Under the pieces are notes generated by a model. The model saw only the letters and a list, made by a program, of their open reading frames with translations. It had not been told where the DNA came from and ran no database searches. The position numbers and the translations under genes are program-made. A stretch of 64,000 nt of DNA from Acinetobacter lwoffii (GTDB lineage Bacteria; Pseudomonadota; Gammaproteobacteria; Pseudomonadales; Moraxellaceae). Positions 43,219 through 52,438 of the stretch are shown here, piece by piece (the first letter of the stretch is position 1; every line of letters starts with the position of its first letter). The stretch spans positions 868,001-932,000 of the forward strand of contig NZ_CP118963.1 of assembly GCF_029024105.1 (NCBI RefSeq), in the 5' to 3' direction.

Positions 43219-43557
43219 TTAGATTAAACAAATGATGCCTGAAATCACGGCAATCACCGCACAGATTGATACAATCATTTTAATTTTACTTTCCAGATAA
43301 CTCAGGCTTAAAGCTACGACCAAGGCCGCAAAAGTCAAACTGCCGAGCCAATAACTGATCATGTTGCTGATCGTTCCAGCGAACAGGCACAGAATCAGGG
43401 CGAGTATGAGCAATACCCAACCGAGAATAGTCGCAAGTTGTGTTTTTGCAGGGTTGAGTTCTGTGTCAAAAATCTGTTTTTGATGTTTGGACATCGACGT
43501 TGCAAGCGCAAAGAAACCCAGTGAAGTTAAAGCCCAAATCAGTAAGAAAAACATCAT
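43219..43557 (-). CDS. DUF3325-type membrane protein (iron-operon associated)
   Basis: A 112-residue protein with four hydrophobic segments (about residues 3-20, 42-62, 68-86 and 92-111). It begins MMFFLLIWALTSLGFFALATSMSKHQ, the pattern of DUF3325 proteins that follow PepSY genes in siderophore-uptake clusters. Its ATG overlaps the stop of the upstream PepSY frame (ATGA at 43554-43557), so it is translationally coupled. The biochemical role is unknown. It is the third gene of the operon behind the Fur-box-like site. Confidence 0.72.
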   Translation of the reverse strand: MMFFLLIWALTSLGFFALATSMSKHQKQIFDTELNPAKTQLATILGWVLLILALILCLFAGTISNMISYWLGSLTFAALVVALSLSYLESKIKMIVSICAVIAVISGIICLI

Positions 43558-45208
43558 GACTGATTCTCCTTGAGAGCAACCTTGGCTTTTTTAGGCGACA
43601 AGCCTTTATGGTTTTTCACTTTTTTAAATGAAAACCAGAACAAGATCGCAAGCACCCACATCGCTAGATCAAAAGAAGCAATGACCCATTGACCATGCAT
43701 AATGGTGTTCCAGATCGCCTGACCGCCGGTCAGAAAATTGACGATTGGGAGCAAGGCAAATGTCCCAGTTGCAAGCATGAGAAGCTCTAGCCAAGCTTGT
43801 CGATGACTGCGAATCATGGCATACAGTAAAGTCAGTAACCAGACAATAAAGAAGCTACGTATTTCCCAGTTCAGACGCATGTCCATGTCTGCCGGAATAA
43901 AACGGTTGGCATAGAAATAGGCAGCACAGGCAATAGGTAAACCAAGAATGGCAGCGATATTGGTGACTTCCACAAGACGATATCCAAACGATTTATAACC
44001 TTGCTTCTGTTGCTGCGGTGCACGTTTAACACACCATAGAATCAAGCCGGTGGCAATCATCAAGGTGCCGACTACGCTAGACAGAAACAATAACCAGCGT
44101 AAAGCCAGATCTACGCCCCGTGCTTCATGCAGTGCGGTGAACACGTTATAGATACCATTTGCGACTGAAGGCATTTTCAGTGTGGTTTGATCCGGCTCTA
44201 AATCACCAGTCACACCATTGAAAGCAAGGCTCAGATAAATATTGCGATAAGCTACGCTGACTCCGTTTAAGGCACGAAGCTCAATTTCTGCTTTTACGGT
44301 ATTTGGCTGGATAATAGTTATCATACCCACCGGATTATTTTTCCATTCTTTTTCGGCTGTTGCCAAGATCGGAGCTAGATCGGTTAACGGTGCAGGAGGT
44401 GCAGCTTGCATTTCATCACGAGAGCGGCGACCTTCACTGCGTGCAGACATTTCACCGCGCTCGCCACGATTTTCTCTCTCAGCTTGCGGTCGACGTTCTT
44501 TGCTCTCACTATGGCTTTCACGGGATTCAGCCTGAATACTGTTGTCTTGAACCAAACTCTTACGTTGATCCTGAAGGTAATCATGATGTGAAAGGGCAGG
44601 GCAAATACCGCAGTAGCATTGTGTGCATCCAACCATGAACGCTGACCTTTGCCGGGACGGAAAGTAAAAAAATCCTTGAAAATTTTCTTATGGGTAATGA
44701 CACCGCTGATGATTGCCACCAGCATGAGCAGGGTCGCAACGCCGACCATCCAGCGCGCCCAGATTCTTGGCAAACCATACAATTCAAAGTGGAAACGGTA
44801 TAAGAATGGACCACCGCGTGTTTCACGCGCTTGCAAAACTTCGTCGGTGGCGCTGTCAATCGTCACGCGGGTACCGCCACGACGGGCACGCGGATCTTCG
44901 CCGGCACTACGAATAGTCAGGGTGGTAGTATTTTGGCGTGAGTTAGGAAGCTGGATTGCCCAGCTGCCAGCATCCGGATGGTGCTGTTGCAGATAAGCCA
45001 GTGCCACACGGGTTTGTTCGATTTGAGTCTTTGGTGGAACTGATTGATGAAATTCCGGTTTCATCCAGACGGTAATTTCGTTCTGGAAAAAGCTTAAGGT
45101 TCCGGTCAAGAAAATCGCATATAAAAGCCAGCCTAAAATCAGACTGGCCCAGGTATGCAACCACGACATCGACTGGCGTGGACCTTCGGGTTTTGCATCT
45201 ACTCTCAT
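43554..45208 (-). pseudogene. PepSY-domain iron-associated membrane protein, frame broken near 44573
   Basis: The N-terminal frame (from ATG 45208) gives MSWLHTWASLILGWLLYAIFLTGTLSFF, a PepSY region, GLPRIWARWMVGVATLLMLVAIISGVITHKKIFKDFFTFRPGKGQRSWLDAHNATAVFALPFHIMITF (residue 212). It then runs into Arg/Lys-rich nonsense to 44384. The rest of the protein (APLTDLAPIL onward, then four membrane helices to ENQS) continues in another frame that ends at 43554. Relatives normally have SG plus a further membrane helix right after HIMITF/Y; that helix is absent, so a deletion that is not a multiple of three is likelier than a one-base sequencing error. Family members assist ferric-siderophore use, probably as inner-membrane reductases. 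Confidence 0.78.
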
Positions 45209-45209
45209 C

Positions 45210-45566
45210 TCAATTTCCTAAAAGCTTATAGGCGATATAGAGTAAAACACCGGGAATCGCGATCCCGAGCGTAGCTTTGAGCGTCTTATTCACCATAAAT
45301 ACCCAGATAAATGCAGCAGCATTCAAGCTAAAGCCAATCAGGGTGGCGGACATGGCTGCACTGCTTCCACTGTCGATAAAAAGCTGGGCAATCACGATCG
45401 TTGCCAGTGTAGCCAGTAGATAACCGCCAGCACCCGCCAGAATAAAGCGATATAAAATCATCCCACGATAAGCCAGCATACTTGCTTTGACTTTATTTTT
45501 GCTTGATGGTTTCGGTGCAGTAACTGTTCCAGTCGCTATGGCTTGCATATTCGGACTATTCATCAT
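45210..45566 (-). CDS. DUF3649-type membrane protein, first gene of iron operon
   Basis: A 118-residue protein. A basic N-terminal tail is followed by three membrane segments: AGAGGYLLATLATIVIAQLFI (about residues 39-60), MSATLIGFSLNAAAFIWVFM and TLGIAIPGVLLYIAYKLLG. The order DUF3649, PepSY, DUF3325 is a recurrent module beside TonB-dependent siderophore receptors. No receptor gene is in this window. The PepSY start lies one base after its stop. A Fur-box-like site is 37 bases upstream of the start. Confidence 0.75.
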   Translation of the reverse strand: MMNSPNMQAIATGTVTAPKPSSKNKVKASMLAYRGMILYRFILAGAGGYLLATLATIVIAQLFIDSGSSAAMSATLIGFSLNAAAFIWVFMVNKTLKATLGIAIPGVLLYIAYKLLGN

Positions 45567-45602
45567 CGAAAATTCTATTTACAAACTTATGAAGTAATTA
45601 AT

Positions 45603-45621
45603 GATAATGATAACAATTATT
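45603..45621. promoter_or_regulatory. Fur box
   Basis: GATAATGATAACAATTATT matches the 19-base Fur consensus at 16 positions by my count. It lies just upstream of the DUF3649-PepSY-DUF3325 operon, predicting repression by iron-loaded Fur. Confidence 0.75.
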
Positions 45622-45746
45622 GTTTAGATTTTAAATATGGGTTGTTGAACTATTTATATGAAAAATAAGTAAAACTGGAAGTTAGGTTAAAAAAGAGAGG
45701 GGGAAGGGAATTAAAAAAGATCAAAATGTAAGGCTTGAAAATAAAA

Positions 45747-45768
45747 ACAGCGGCTCGAAGGCCGCTGT
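45747..45768 (-). terminator. Hairpin terminator after the Tim44-like gene
   Basis: ACAGCGGC (45747-45754) and GCCGCTGT (45761-45768) pair perfectly. On the minus strand TTTTAT follows. Confidence 0.75.
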
Positions 45769-45789
45769 CTAAACTTCATTTATTCACGA

Positions 45790-46794
45790 TTAGTCTTGCT
45801 GAATACCTGCAACCACCCAGTCCTGATTTGAACCTGCTGGTTTGGTGAAATGCCAGATTTCTGCGAACGGTTGCGGCAAGCTGTTTAAGTCTTCGCTTAC
45901 CGTACCTGTAAAGCGTACGCTGACAATATACTGGCCATTGTCAGTCGATGAGTCGACGACCATCGCATTCAGATTTGAAAACTCGGCAACATCCTGATCC
46001 TGATTGCTCATGATGTCGTTATATATTGACTGATAAAGTTCAGGAGTCAAATAACGCTGAATTTCAGAAATGTTGCTTGCTGTATTCATGGACTGAATAT
46101 GGTTAAAACGCTGACGCGCTACACGCAAGAATGCTGCAGGTTCAGTACCATCCGGTAACTGGCTGCCACTTTGGGTATAAGCTGCACCAAAAGGCGCGTT
46201 ATTTACCGGAGCAGAACCGAACGGAGCATTGTTGCTTGACGTTTGACCACCCACATTCTGACCAAAAATATTGGTACTGTCACCACCGCGAGGTGCAGTC
46301 GGTGCCTGACCAAAAGGTGCTGTATTACCAGCACCGCTATTTGGTGCGTATGGGTTAGAAGCTACTTTTTTTTTTGCGCCCATCTTACGGAAAATGAAGA
46401 AGGCAACAGCAGCAGCAAGAAGGATCCAGATCCAGCCTGGAATACCACCTTTTTCCTCTTCGGCTTGAGCAGCCTGAGCTTCAGATGCTGCTACACTTTG
46501 ATCATCCGCCAAGGCATTGGCAGCAACTGCACCAATCGCAGCACCGGCTACACCCGCGGCAACCATGCCGCCGACACCCGGACCGGATTTTTGCTGGGTT
46601 GCAGCACCGGCAACTGGCGCTTGTTGAGCAGGCGCAGCTTGACGAGGTTGTTGATAAGATTGAGTAGGTTGTGCAGAACGTTGCATGCCGTGACTTTTAC
46701 CGCCACCGGCACGTTTTGCTTCAGCTGCAAAAGGCGCAACCAATAAAACTGCTGTCAAGATACCTGTGATCAAACCGCGCTGTCGAACTTCCAT
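45790..46794 (-). CDS. Tim44-like domain membrane protein
   Basis: A 334-residue protein with an N-terminal hydrophobic signal/anchor (LITGILTAVLLVAPFAAEA), a low-complexity Gln/Pro/Ala linker, and a Gly/Ala-rich stretch (GVGGMVAAGVAGAAIGAVAANAL). A membrane helix GWIWILLAAAVAFFIFRKMG lies at about residues 119-140, followed by a second disordered Asn/Gly/Phe linker. The C-terminal Tim44-like domain is at about 215-332 (FLRVARQRFNHIQSMNTASNISEIQRYLTPELYQSIYNDI). Bacterial relatives are of uncertain role, perhaps in protein or membrane homeostasis. Confidence 0.85.
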   Translation of the reverse strand: MEVRQRGLITGILTAVLLVAPFAAEAKRAGGGKSHGMQRSAQPTQSYQQPRQAAPAQQAPVAGAATQQKSGPGVGGMVAAGVAGAAIGAVAANALADDQSVAASEAQAAQAEEEKGGIPGWIWILLAAAVAFFIFRKMGAKKKVASNPYAPNSGAGNTAPFGQAPTAPRGGDSTNIFGQNVGGQTSSNNAPFGSAPVNNAPFGAAYTQSGSQLPDGTEPAAFLRVARQRFNHIQSMNTASNISEIQRYLTPELYQSIYNDIMSNQDQDVAEFSNLNAMVVDSSTDNGQYIVSVRFTGTVSEDLNSLPQPFAEIWHFTKPAGSNQDWVVAGIQQD

Positions 46795-46912
46795 TCATTT
46801 TTCCTATGAGAATAAAACCTGTTTGTACAGTCTATTTATATAGGCTTTGTGTGGAATTTCAATCAAAAATCTGTATTTTTTTGCTCTTTGTACGAAATGA
46901 GCCGGTTTACAG

Positions 46913-48304
46913 TTAATTGAGTTCATCACTCAGCGCCATTGCCTCGCTCAAGGCTTCATGTAAACGCGCAACTGCAATAATTTGCACGCCCTCGATGGGT
47001 TTTTGCGGTGCATTGCCGCGAGGGACAATAATGTATTTAAAACCATGTTTAATCGCTTCTTTCAGCCGTTCCTGACCGTTCGGCACAGGGCGAATCTCTC
47101 CAGACAGTCCGACTTCCCCAAAAACCGCCAGCTGTTGCGGTAAGGCTTTGCCACGAATGCTGGAAGCGCAGGCCAGCAGTACAGCTAAATCTGACCCAGT
47201 TTCGGTAATTTTAAGGCCACCGACAATATTGACATACACATCCTGTCCTGATGTTTGTACGCCGCCATGCCGATGCATGACTGCAAGGAGCATATTCAAG
47301 CGGTTCTGATCCAGGCCGAGCGCTACACGTCTTGGTTGGCCATGTGCATCATCGACCAGTGCCTGAACCTCAACCAGTAGCGGGCGCGTACCTTCGCGGC
47401 TGATCATTACAATCGAACCGGGAATCGCTTCATCATAACGGCTTAAAAAGATGGCTGAAGGATTAGATACTTCGCGCAGACCTTTATCGGTCATGCCGAA
47501 CACACCGAGTTCATTGACTGCACCAAAACGGTTTTTGACCGCTCGGATCATCCGGTAACGTGAATCAGACTGGCCTTCAAAATACAGTACACAGTCGACC
47601 ATATGTTCCAGTACACGTGGGCCGGCCAGTGCGCCTTCTTTGGTTACATGACCGACCAGAAACAAAGACGTGCCACTATTTTTCGCAAAACGGGTCAACA
47701 GGGCCGCTGATTCACGAATCTGTGAGACACCGCCCGGTGCAGATTGCAGGGTTTCGGTATACAGGGTTTGGATCGAGTCCAGAATGGCTACCGCAGGACG
47801 TTGCTGGGCCAGTACTTCACAAATACGTTCGACACAGGTTTCTGCCATGACTTTGAGCTGGTCGGTTGGCAGATCCAGACGTTGGGCACGTAAAGCAACC
47901 TGAGACAAAGATTCCTCACCGGTCACATACAGGGCCGGATTTTTGGCAGATGCCATGTGCGTGGCTGTTTGTAGCAAGATGGTGGATTTACCAATTCCGG
48001 GATCACCGCCGATCAGGACCACCGAACCGGTTACCAGTCCGCCACCCAAAACCCGGTCAAATTCGCTGATACCCGTCGGCAGACGGGTTTCATGAGAGAC
48101 TGAAACCTGATTTAAAGTCGTGATGCTGGACGCCTGGCCTGCATATCCACCACCGATTTTTGGCTGGGCGCGATGCGTCACTGCCGGTGCAATGGTCACC
48201 TCAACCAGGCTGTTCCATTCCCCGCATTCAGAACACTGCCCCGACCATTTTGGATGATCGGCACCACACTGTTCACAACGATACACACTTTTTGCTTTAG
48301 CCAT
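46913..48304 (-). CDS. radA: DNA repair protein RadA
   Basis: RadA is a RecA-like, DnaB-type helicase that drives branch migration in recombination. The 463-residue protein has an N-terminal C4 zinc finger (CEQCGADHPKWSGQCSECGEW), Walker A GGDPGIGKST (about residue 95-104), the RadA-specific KNRFG motif (about 256), and a C-terminal Lon-protease-like domain (about 290-450) with GQDVYVNIVGGLKITETGSDLAV. It is complete and monocistronic. Confidence 0.96.
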   Translation of the reverse strand: MAKAKSVYRCEQCGADHPKWSGQCSECGEWNSLVEVTIAPAVTHRAQPKIGGGYAGQASSITTLNQVSVSHETRLPTGISEFDRVLGGGLVTGSVVLIGGDPGIGKSTILLQTATHMASAKNPALYVTGEESLSQVALRAQRLDLPTDQLKVMAETCVERICEVLAQQRPAVAILDSIQTLYTETLQSAPGGVSQIRESAALLTRFAKNSGTSLFLVGHVTKEGALAGPRVLEHMVDCVLYFEGQSDSRYRMIRAVKNRFGAVNELGVFGMTDKGLREVSNPSAIFLSRYDEAIPGSIVMISREGTRPLLVEVQALVDDAHGQPRRVALGLDQNRLNMLLAVMHRHGGVQTSGQDVYVNIVGGLKITETGSDLAVLLACASSIRGKALPQQLAVFGEVGLSGEIRPVPNGQERLKEAIKHGFKYIIVPRGNAPQKPIEGVQIIAVARLHEALSEAMALSDELN

Positions 48305-48478
48305 ATTTGAAGATGTAGCGATTGAAATTGAGTGACAGCATAGCGGTGAATGCTATAGAAAACCAAGCCTTTCACCTGAAAAATCATAGTTTTTACGACA
48401 AGGCTTGTCGTTTTTATTTATGCTGATTTGAATGCTATGCGTCAACGCCGTCTATAATGCCCATCTTGTTATGCTGGA

Positions 48479-48883
48479 ATGGAACAGATCTTGTCACAAT
48501 TGCTGAAACATATTGATGCGATCGCACGTGAAAAAAACCGTGATGTGCTGTTTGTGCATTTTGATCATTATGTACATCCAGATCGGGACGCAAACTCGGT
48601 TCGCCAAATGTTAATCGGCTGGCTAGAGCAACAGGGCATTGTCTATATGCCGTGTTTAGGTGTGGATCAAACCGTCCATAGTGAAATCTACCTGGGTGGT
48701 CTTTATCTGGATGTACCTTTTGATCTGCATCATAAAACCTATCAAAAATTGAGTGGATATCTGGAAGATGAACAGGGCAATATGAAAATTAAAGGCATTC
48801 AGTTTTTTGTTTTATCTTTAGGACTAGCGTTGGAGCTTGAATCTGAGTGGGACAAGCTGGCTTGTAGTGGTTTACGTTGCTAA
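48479..48883 (+). CDS. Hypothetical soluble protein
   Basis: A 134-residue protein with no family I recognise. It has an alpha/beta look: VLFVHFDHYVHPDRDANSVRQMLIGWLEQQ, GIVYMPCLGVDQTVHSEIYLGGLYLDVPFD, and a C-terminal helix with LGLALELESEWDKL. There is no membrane segment. It is divergent from radA and closed by a hairpin at 48920-48944. The ATG at 48479 has a GGAATG-type weak ribosome site. Confidence 0.7.
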   Translation: MEQILSQLLKHIDAIAREKNRDVLFVHFDHYVHPDRDANSVRQMLIGWLEQQGIVYMPCLGVDQTVHSEIYLGGLYLDVPFDLHHKTYQKLSGYLEDEQGNMKIKGIQFFVLSLGLALELESEWDKLACSGLRC

Positions 48884-48919
48884 ATTTTCATGATGAAGAA
48901 TGGAAAAGATGAAGCATAA

Positions 48920-48944
48920 AAAGCCACGATTGACGTGGCTCTTT
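48920..48944. terminator. Terminator between the hypothetical gene and the AGCS gene
   Basis: AGCCACG (48922-48928) and CGTGGCT (48934-48940) with A and T flanks; the T tract is interrupted by C. Confidence 0.7.
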
Positions 48945-48978
48945 ACTATTTAAGTTGAGTAGTTAAATAACTTATCAA

Positions 48979-50325
48979 TTAATAAAGTTCACCAGATTTA
49001 CGTCTTGCAATAAAGTCTTTCGATTCCTTGGCAATCACTCCGGATAAAAGCAATAGTGCAATTAAGTTTGGAACCGCCATGAGCCCATTAAAGGTATCGG
49101 CGAAGAGCCAAACCAGATCAAGGGTCGCCACACAGCCAATAAATACCGAAGCGATATAAATAATACGATAGGGCAGCACAAACTTCTCACCGAGCAAATA
49201 AGTGGCACATTTCTCGCCATAGTAGCTCCAACCCAAGATGGTGGAATAAGCAAAGAAAATAATCCCGAGGGTCACAATCCAGCCGCCGATCCCAGGCAAC
49301 AGTTTGTCAAACGCGCTGATGGTCAATACTGCGCCGGTCTGGTCACCGAATGAGTTGCCGGCCATGATATAACCCATCACCAGTACAATACCGGTAATCG
49401 AACAGACGATAATCGTATCAATAAACGTACCAGTCATAGAGACCAAACCTTGACGGGCCGGATGATCGGTTTTCGCTGCTGCGGCAGCAATCGGCGCAGA
49501 ACCCATACCGGCTTCGTTGGAGAATACTCCACGTGCTACACCATAACGAATCGCTGCACCAATCGCACCGCCCACTGCGGCTTCACCGGTAAAGGCATAG
49601 CTGAAGATCATTTTTAGTGCCGGCATGACCAGTTCCAGATTATTTAAAATAATAATCAGACCGCCAGCAACATAACCCACTGCCATAATCGGCACGATCA
49701 CAGAAGAAGTTTTGGAAATCGATTTGATCCCGCCCAAAATCACCAGTGCTGAAAAGGCAGTAATAATAATACCTGTTATCCAGGTCTCAATGCCCATACT
49801 GTTCTGTACCGCCAGCGCTACAGTATTGGACTGGACCGAACTGCCGATGCCAAAAGAAGCCAGAGTGCCGAACAAGGCGAAAATCAGCGCCAGCCATTTC
49901 CATTTCAGACCCCGCTCGATGTAGTACATCGGACCACCGGACATTTCACCTTTCTCATTTTTAACTCGGTATTTGACTGCCAGAACACCTTCGCCATATT
50001 TGGTCGCCATACCAAACAGGGCAGTCATCCACATCCAGAACACGGCGCCCGGACCACCGAGGACACAGGCAGTGGCTACGCCGGCAATATTACCAGTACC
50101 AATCGTGGCAGAGAGTGCGGTCATGAGTGAAGCGAATTGGGAAATGTCCCCTGAATGGTCAGGATGCTTGCCAAAGACCTGTTTAAAGGCGAGGGGCAAC
50201 ATGCGGAACTGCCAGAACAATAAACGGAAGGTGAGGAATATCCCGGTACCGACAATCAGTACCAACATATAAGGGCCCCAGACCCAGCCGCTTAAAGTTT
50301 CCATTAAACTTTGTAAATTTTGCAT
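48979..50325 (-). CDS. Alanine/glycine:cation symporter (AGCS family)
   Basis: A 448-residue inner-membrane sodium- or proton-coupled importer of alanine or glycine. Family hallmarks are LSGWVWGPYMLVLIVGTGIFLTFRL at the N-terminus, FASLMTALSATIGTGNIAGVATA (about residues 63-85), GGPGAVFWMWMTALFGMATKYGE, SGGPMYYIERG, and ARGVFSNEAGMGSAPIAAAAAKTDHPARQGLVSM. About ten membrane helices are visible. It is divergent from the cycA-like permease gene at 50645, so two amino-acid importers share one control region. Confidence 0.93.
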   Translation of the reverse strand: MQNLQSLMETLSGWVWGPYMLVLIVGTGIFLTFRLLFWQFRMLPLAFKQVFGKHPDHSGDISQFASLMTALSATIGTGNIAGVATACVLGGPGAVFWMWMTALFGMATKYGEGVLAVKYRVKNEKGEMSGGPMYYIERGLKWKWLALIFALFGTLASFGIGSSVQSNTVALAVQNSMGIETWITGIIITAFSALVILGGIKSISKTSSVIVPIMAVGYVAGGLIIILNNLELVMPALKMIFSYAFTGEAAVGGAIGAAIRYGVARGVFSNEAGMGSAPIAAAAAKTDHPARQGLVSMTGTFIDTIIVCSITGIVLVMGYIMAGNSFGDQTGAVLTISAFDKLLPGIGGWIVTLGIIFFAYSTILGWSYYGEKCATYLLGEKFVLPYRIIYIASVFIGCVATLDLVWLFADTFNGLMAVPNLIALLLLSGVIAKESKDFIARRKSGELY

Positions 50326-50644
50326 AAAATTCTTCTTATTGATCCATGTCTGTGTAGTTCGAGGTATTGATTAAAAAGCAATTGCTATGCCAGATGCATT
50401 CATCCTAAATGCATAAATTGGCTGAATAGTGTTTTATTTTTTACACAGTTTTAAAAATTTGACAAGAAATTACTGGAATCTTTCAGGTCAAAAATAAAGC
50501 AAAAATGTAACTGGAGAGCGATATAAGAAAAATAAATTAACTTCTTCAATTAATAAGGAAATACAAATGATGCAAATTTTATTTTTGTATTCAGCATTTT
50601 TTACGTTAATTTGTCGCGAGTAAAACTCAAAGTTGTAATTAATA
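50326..50644. other. 319-base divergent control region between two amino-acid transporter genes
   Basis: AT-rich with no coding frame or recognised RNA. It must carry the promoters of both flanking genes. No ribosome site is evident before the cycA ATG (TAATTAATAATG). No clear operator was recognised. Confidence 0.4.
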
Positions 50645-52048
50645 ATGTCAGAAAAATATAACAATTCGTCGGCAGAGCACGGTGAATTAAAGCGGAGTTT
50701 GTCCAATCGGCACCTACAGTTAATTGCCATTGGGGGCGCCATCGGAACCGGCCTGTTTATGGGTTCGGGTAAAACCATCAGTCTCGCAGGTCCTTCGATT
50801 CTGGTGATCTATATGATCATCGGTTTTATGGTCTTTCTGGTGATGCGTGCATTGGGTGAGTTGTTGCTCTCCAATTTACAATATAAATCATTTATTGATT
50901 TTGCCACGGATCTGATCGGGCCTTGGGCCGGATACTTTGTCGGCTGGACCTACTGGCTGTGCTGGATCACCATCGGGATCGCAGATCTGTCAGCCATTAT
51001 TTACTATCTGCAATTCTTCAATAATGGCTTGCCCTTTAGCCCTGAAGAAGGCGTCATGATCAGTGTTGCCGCGATTGTGTTTATCATGGGGCTGAATCTG
51101 GTCACGGTAAAACTGTTTGGTGAAATGGAATTCTGGTTTGCCCTGGTCAAAATTATCGCCATTGTGGTGCTGATTGCTGTTGGTCTGTGGATGGTGTTTA
51201 CTGGCTTTACCAATGATGTTGGTACGGTCGCATCCTTTAGTCATATCTGGGAGCATGGCGGTTTGTTCCCGACGGGTGCCATGGGCTTCCTGGCCGGTTT
51301 TCAGATTGCAATCTTTGCCTTTGTCGGGGTAGAGCTGGTGGGTACTACCGCGGCTGAAACCAAAGATCCGGAAAAGAACCTACCAAAAGCGGTGAACTCT
51401 ATTCCGATCCGTATCATTATTTTCTATGTATTGGCACTGCTAATTGTGATGTCAGTGACACCGTGGAACCAGATTGATCCGAATGTATCACCGTTTGTGA
51501 ACCTGTTCAGTCAGGCTGGCATTGCAGCGGCTGCGATCATCATGAACCTGGTGGTATTGTCCTCGGTGATGTCATCGATGAACAGTGGCGTATTCTCAAC
51601 CAGTCGTATGCTGTTTGGCCTGTCGCGTGAAGAGCAGGCACCGGTTGCCTTTGGTCGCTTGAACCGTCGCGCAGTGCCTGCCAATGCCTTGTATTTCTCG
51701 GCGGTATGTTTGTTGCTGGGAGCAGCACTCCAGTATTTTGTTCCGGATACTGTTCGGGCCTTTACCTTGGCCACGACTTTATCCACGATTCTGTTTATTT
51801 GTGTCTGGATCATCATTATCTGGAGCTATATCGTGTATTACAAAACACGTCCAGAACTACATGCAAAGTCAACTTTTAAGTTGCCAGGTGGTTTAGTGAC
51901 TTGTTGGGTCGTGATTATTTTCTTCCTGAGTATGATTGTGGTCTTGGCGCTGGAAGAGGATACTCGCCAGGCACTGATGATCAGTCCGATCTGGTTTATC
52001 CTGCTAATCATTGGCTATTTTGGTTTCTATAAACAGAAACATAAATAA
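50645..52048 (+). CDS. cycA: D-serine/D-alanine/glycine-type permease
   Basis: A 467-residue amino-acid permease of the AAT/APC family. The N-terminal half closely follows Escherichia coli CycA: RSLSNRHLQLIAIGGAIGTGLFMGSGKTISLAGPS, MRALGELLLSNLQYKSFIDFATDLIGPWAGYFVGWTYW, and VKLFGEMEFWFALVKI. Twelve membrane helices are visible. The likely substrates are D-alanine, D-serine or glycine by proton symport; exact specificity is inferred. A terminator follows at 52061. Confidence 0.88.
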   Translation: MSEKYNNSSAEHGELKRSLSNRHLQLIAIGGAIGTGLFMGSGKTISLAGPSILVIYMIIGFMVFLVMRALGELLLSNLQYKSFIDFATDLIGPWAGYFVGWTYWLCWITIGIADLSAIIYYLQFFNNGLPFSPEEGVMISVAAIVFIMGLNLVTVKLFGEMEFWFALVKIIAIVVLIAVGLWMVFTGFTNDVGTVASFSHIWEHGGLFPTGAMGFLAGFQIAIFAFVGVELVGTTAAETKDPEKNLPKAVNSIPIRIIIFYVLALLIVMSVTPWNQIDPNVSPFVNLFSQAGIAAAAIIMNLVVLSSVMSSMNSGVFSTSRMLFGLSREEQAPVAFGRLNRRAVPANALYFSAVCLLLGAALQYFVPDTVRAFTLATTLSTILFICVWIIIIWSYIVYYKTRPELHAKSTFKLPGGLVTCWVVIIFFLSMIVVLALEEDTRQALMISPIWFILLIIGYFGFYKQKHK

Positions 52049-52060
52049 ACCTTATCAATA

Positions 52061-52090
52061 AAAACGTCAGCGATCTGCTGGCGTTTTTTT
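52061..52090 (+). terminator. Terminator of cycA
   Basis: AACGTCAGC, loop GATCT, GCTGGCGTT with one G-T pair, followed by a long T run. Confidence 0.88.
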
Positions 52091-52180
52091 TTGTCTAAAG
52101 ATACTCTCTAGCGTTTAACGCTTGGGTCATGCCGAATGATCGCGTTATACTTCATCGAAACTATTACATTAGGTGGTCAG

Positions 52181-52414
52181 ATGCGCCAAGTCATTTGCTA
52201 CATCAGTATCTTAGCGACAGGTCTTGCTCTTGCAGGTTGTGGACAGTCAGGTGCTTTGCACTTGCCAAATGATCCGAATTACGACAAGCGTGCCAAGTAT
52301 CTGTTATACAAAAATACTGAAACTGAGCCTAAAGCGTCCGACGAAGAACGCGAGGCACCTGTGCAACAACAGTTTGCTGCACCTACCGATTCAGACGTTA
52401 AAACCACACCATAA
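52181..52414 (+). CDS. lptM: LptM-like small outer-membrane lipoprotein
   Basis: A 77-residue lipoprotein from ATG 52181 (an upstream in-frame start at 52136 would disrupt the signal peptide). The signal sequence ends in the lipobox LAGC (Cys at residue 20), directly followed by GQSGALHLPNDP. This matches the C-G-x-x-G-(P/A)-L-(Y/H)-x-P motif of LptM (YifL), which stabilises the LptDE lipopolysaccharide translocon. The order lptM-lysA-dapF is as in Pseudomonas. The mature part is short and charged, as expected. Confidence 0.88.
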   Translation: MRQVICYISILATGLALAGCGQSGALHLPNDPNYDKRAKYLLYKNTETEPKASDEEREAPVQQQFAAPTDSDVKTTP

Positions 52415-52438
52415 CGCTTTCACAGAAAGGATACCTTC

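Noticed and set aside
44360..44996. Plus-strand open frames opposite the PepSY gene
   Set aside because: They are antisense shadows of a region with clear PepSY protein similarity on the minus strand.
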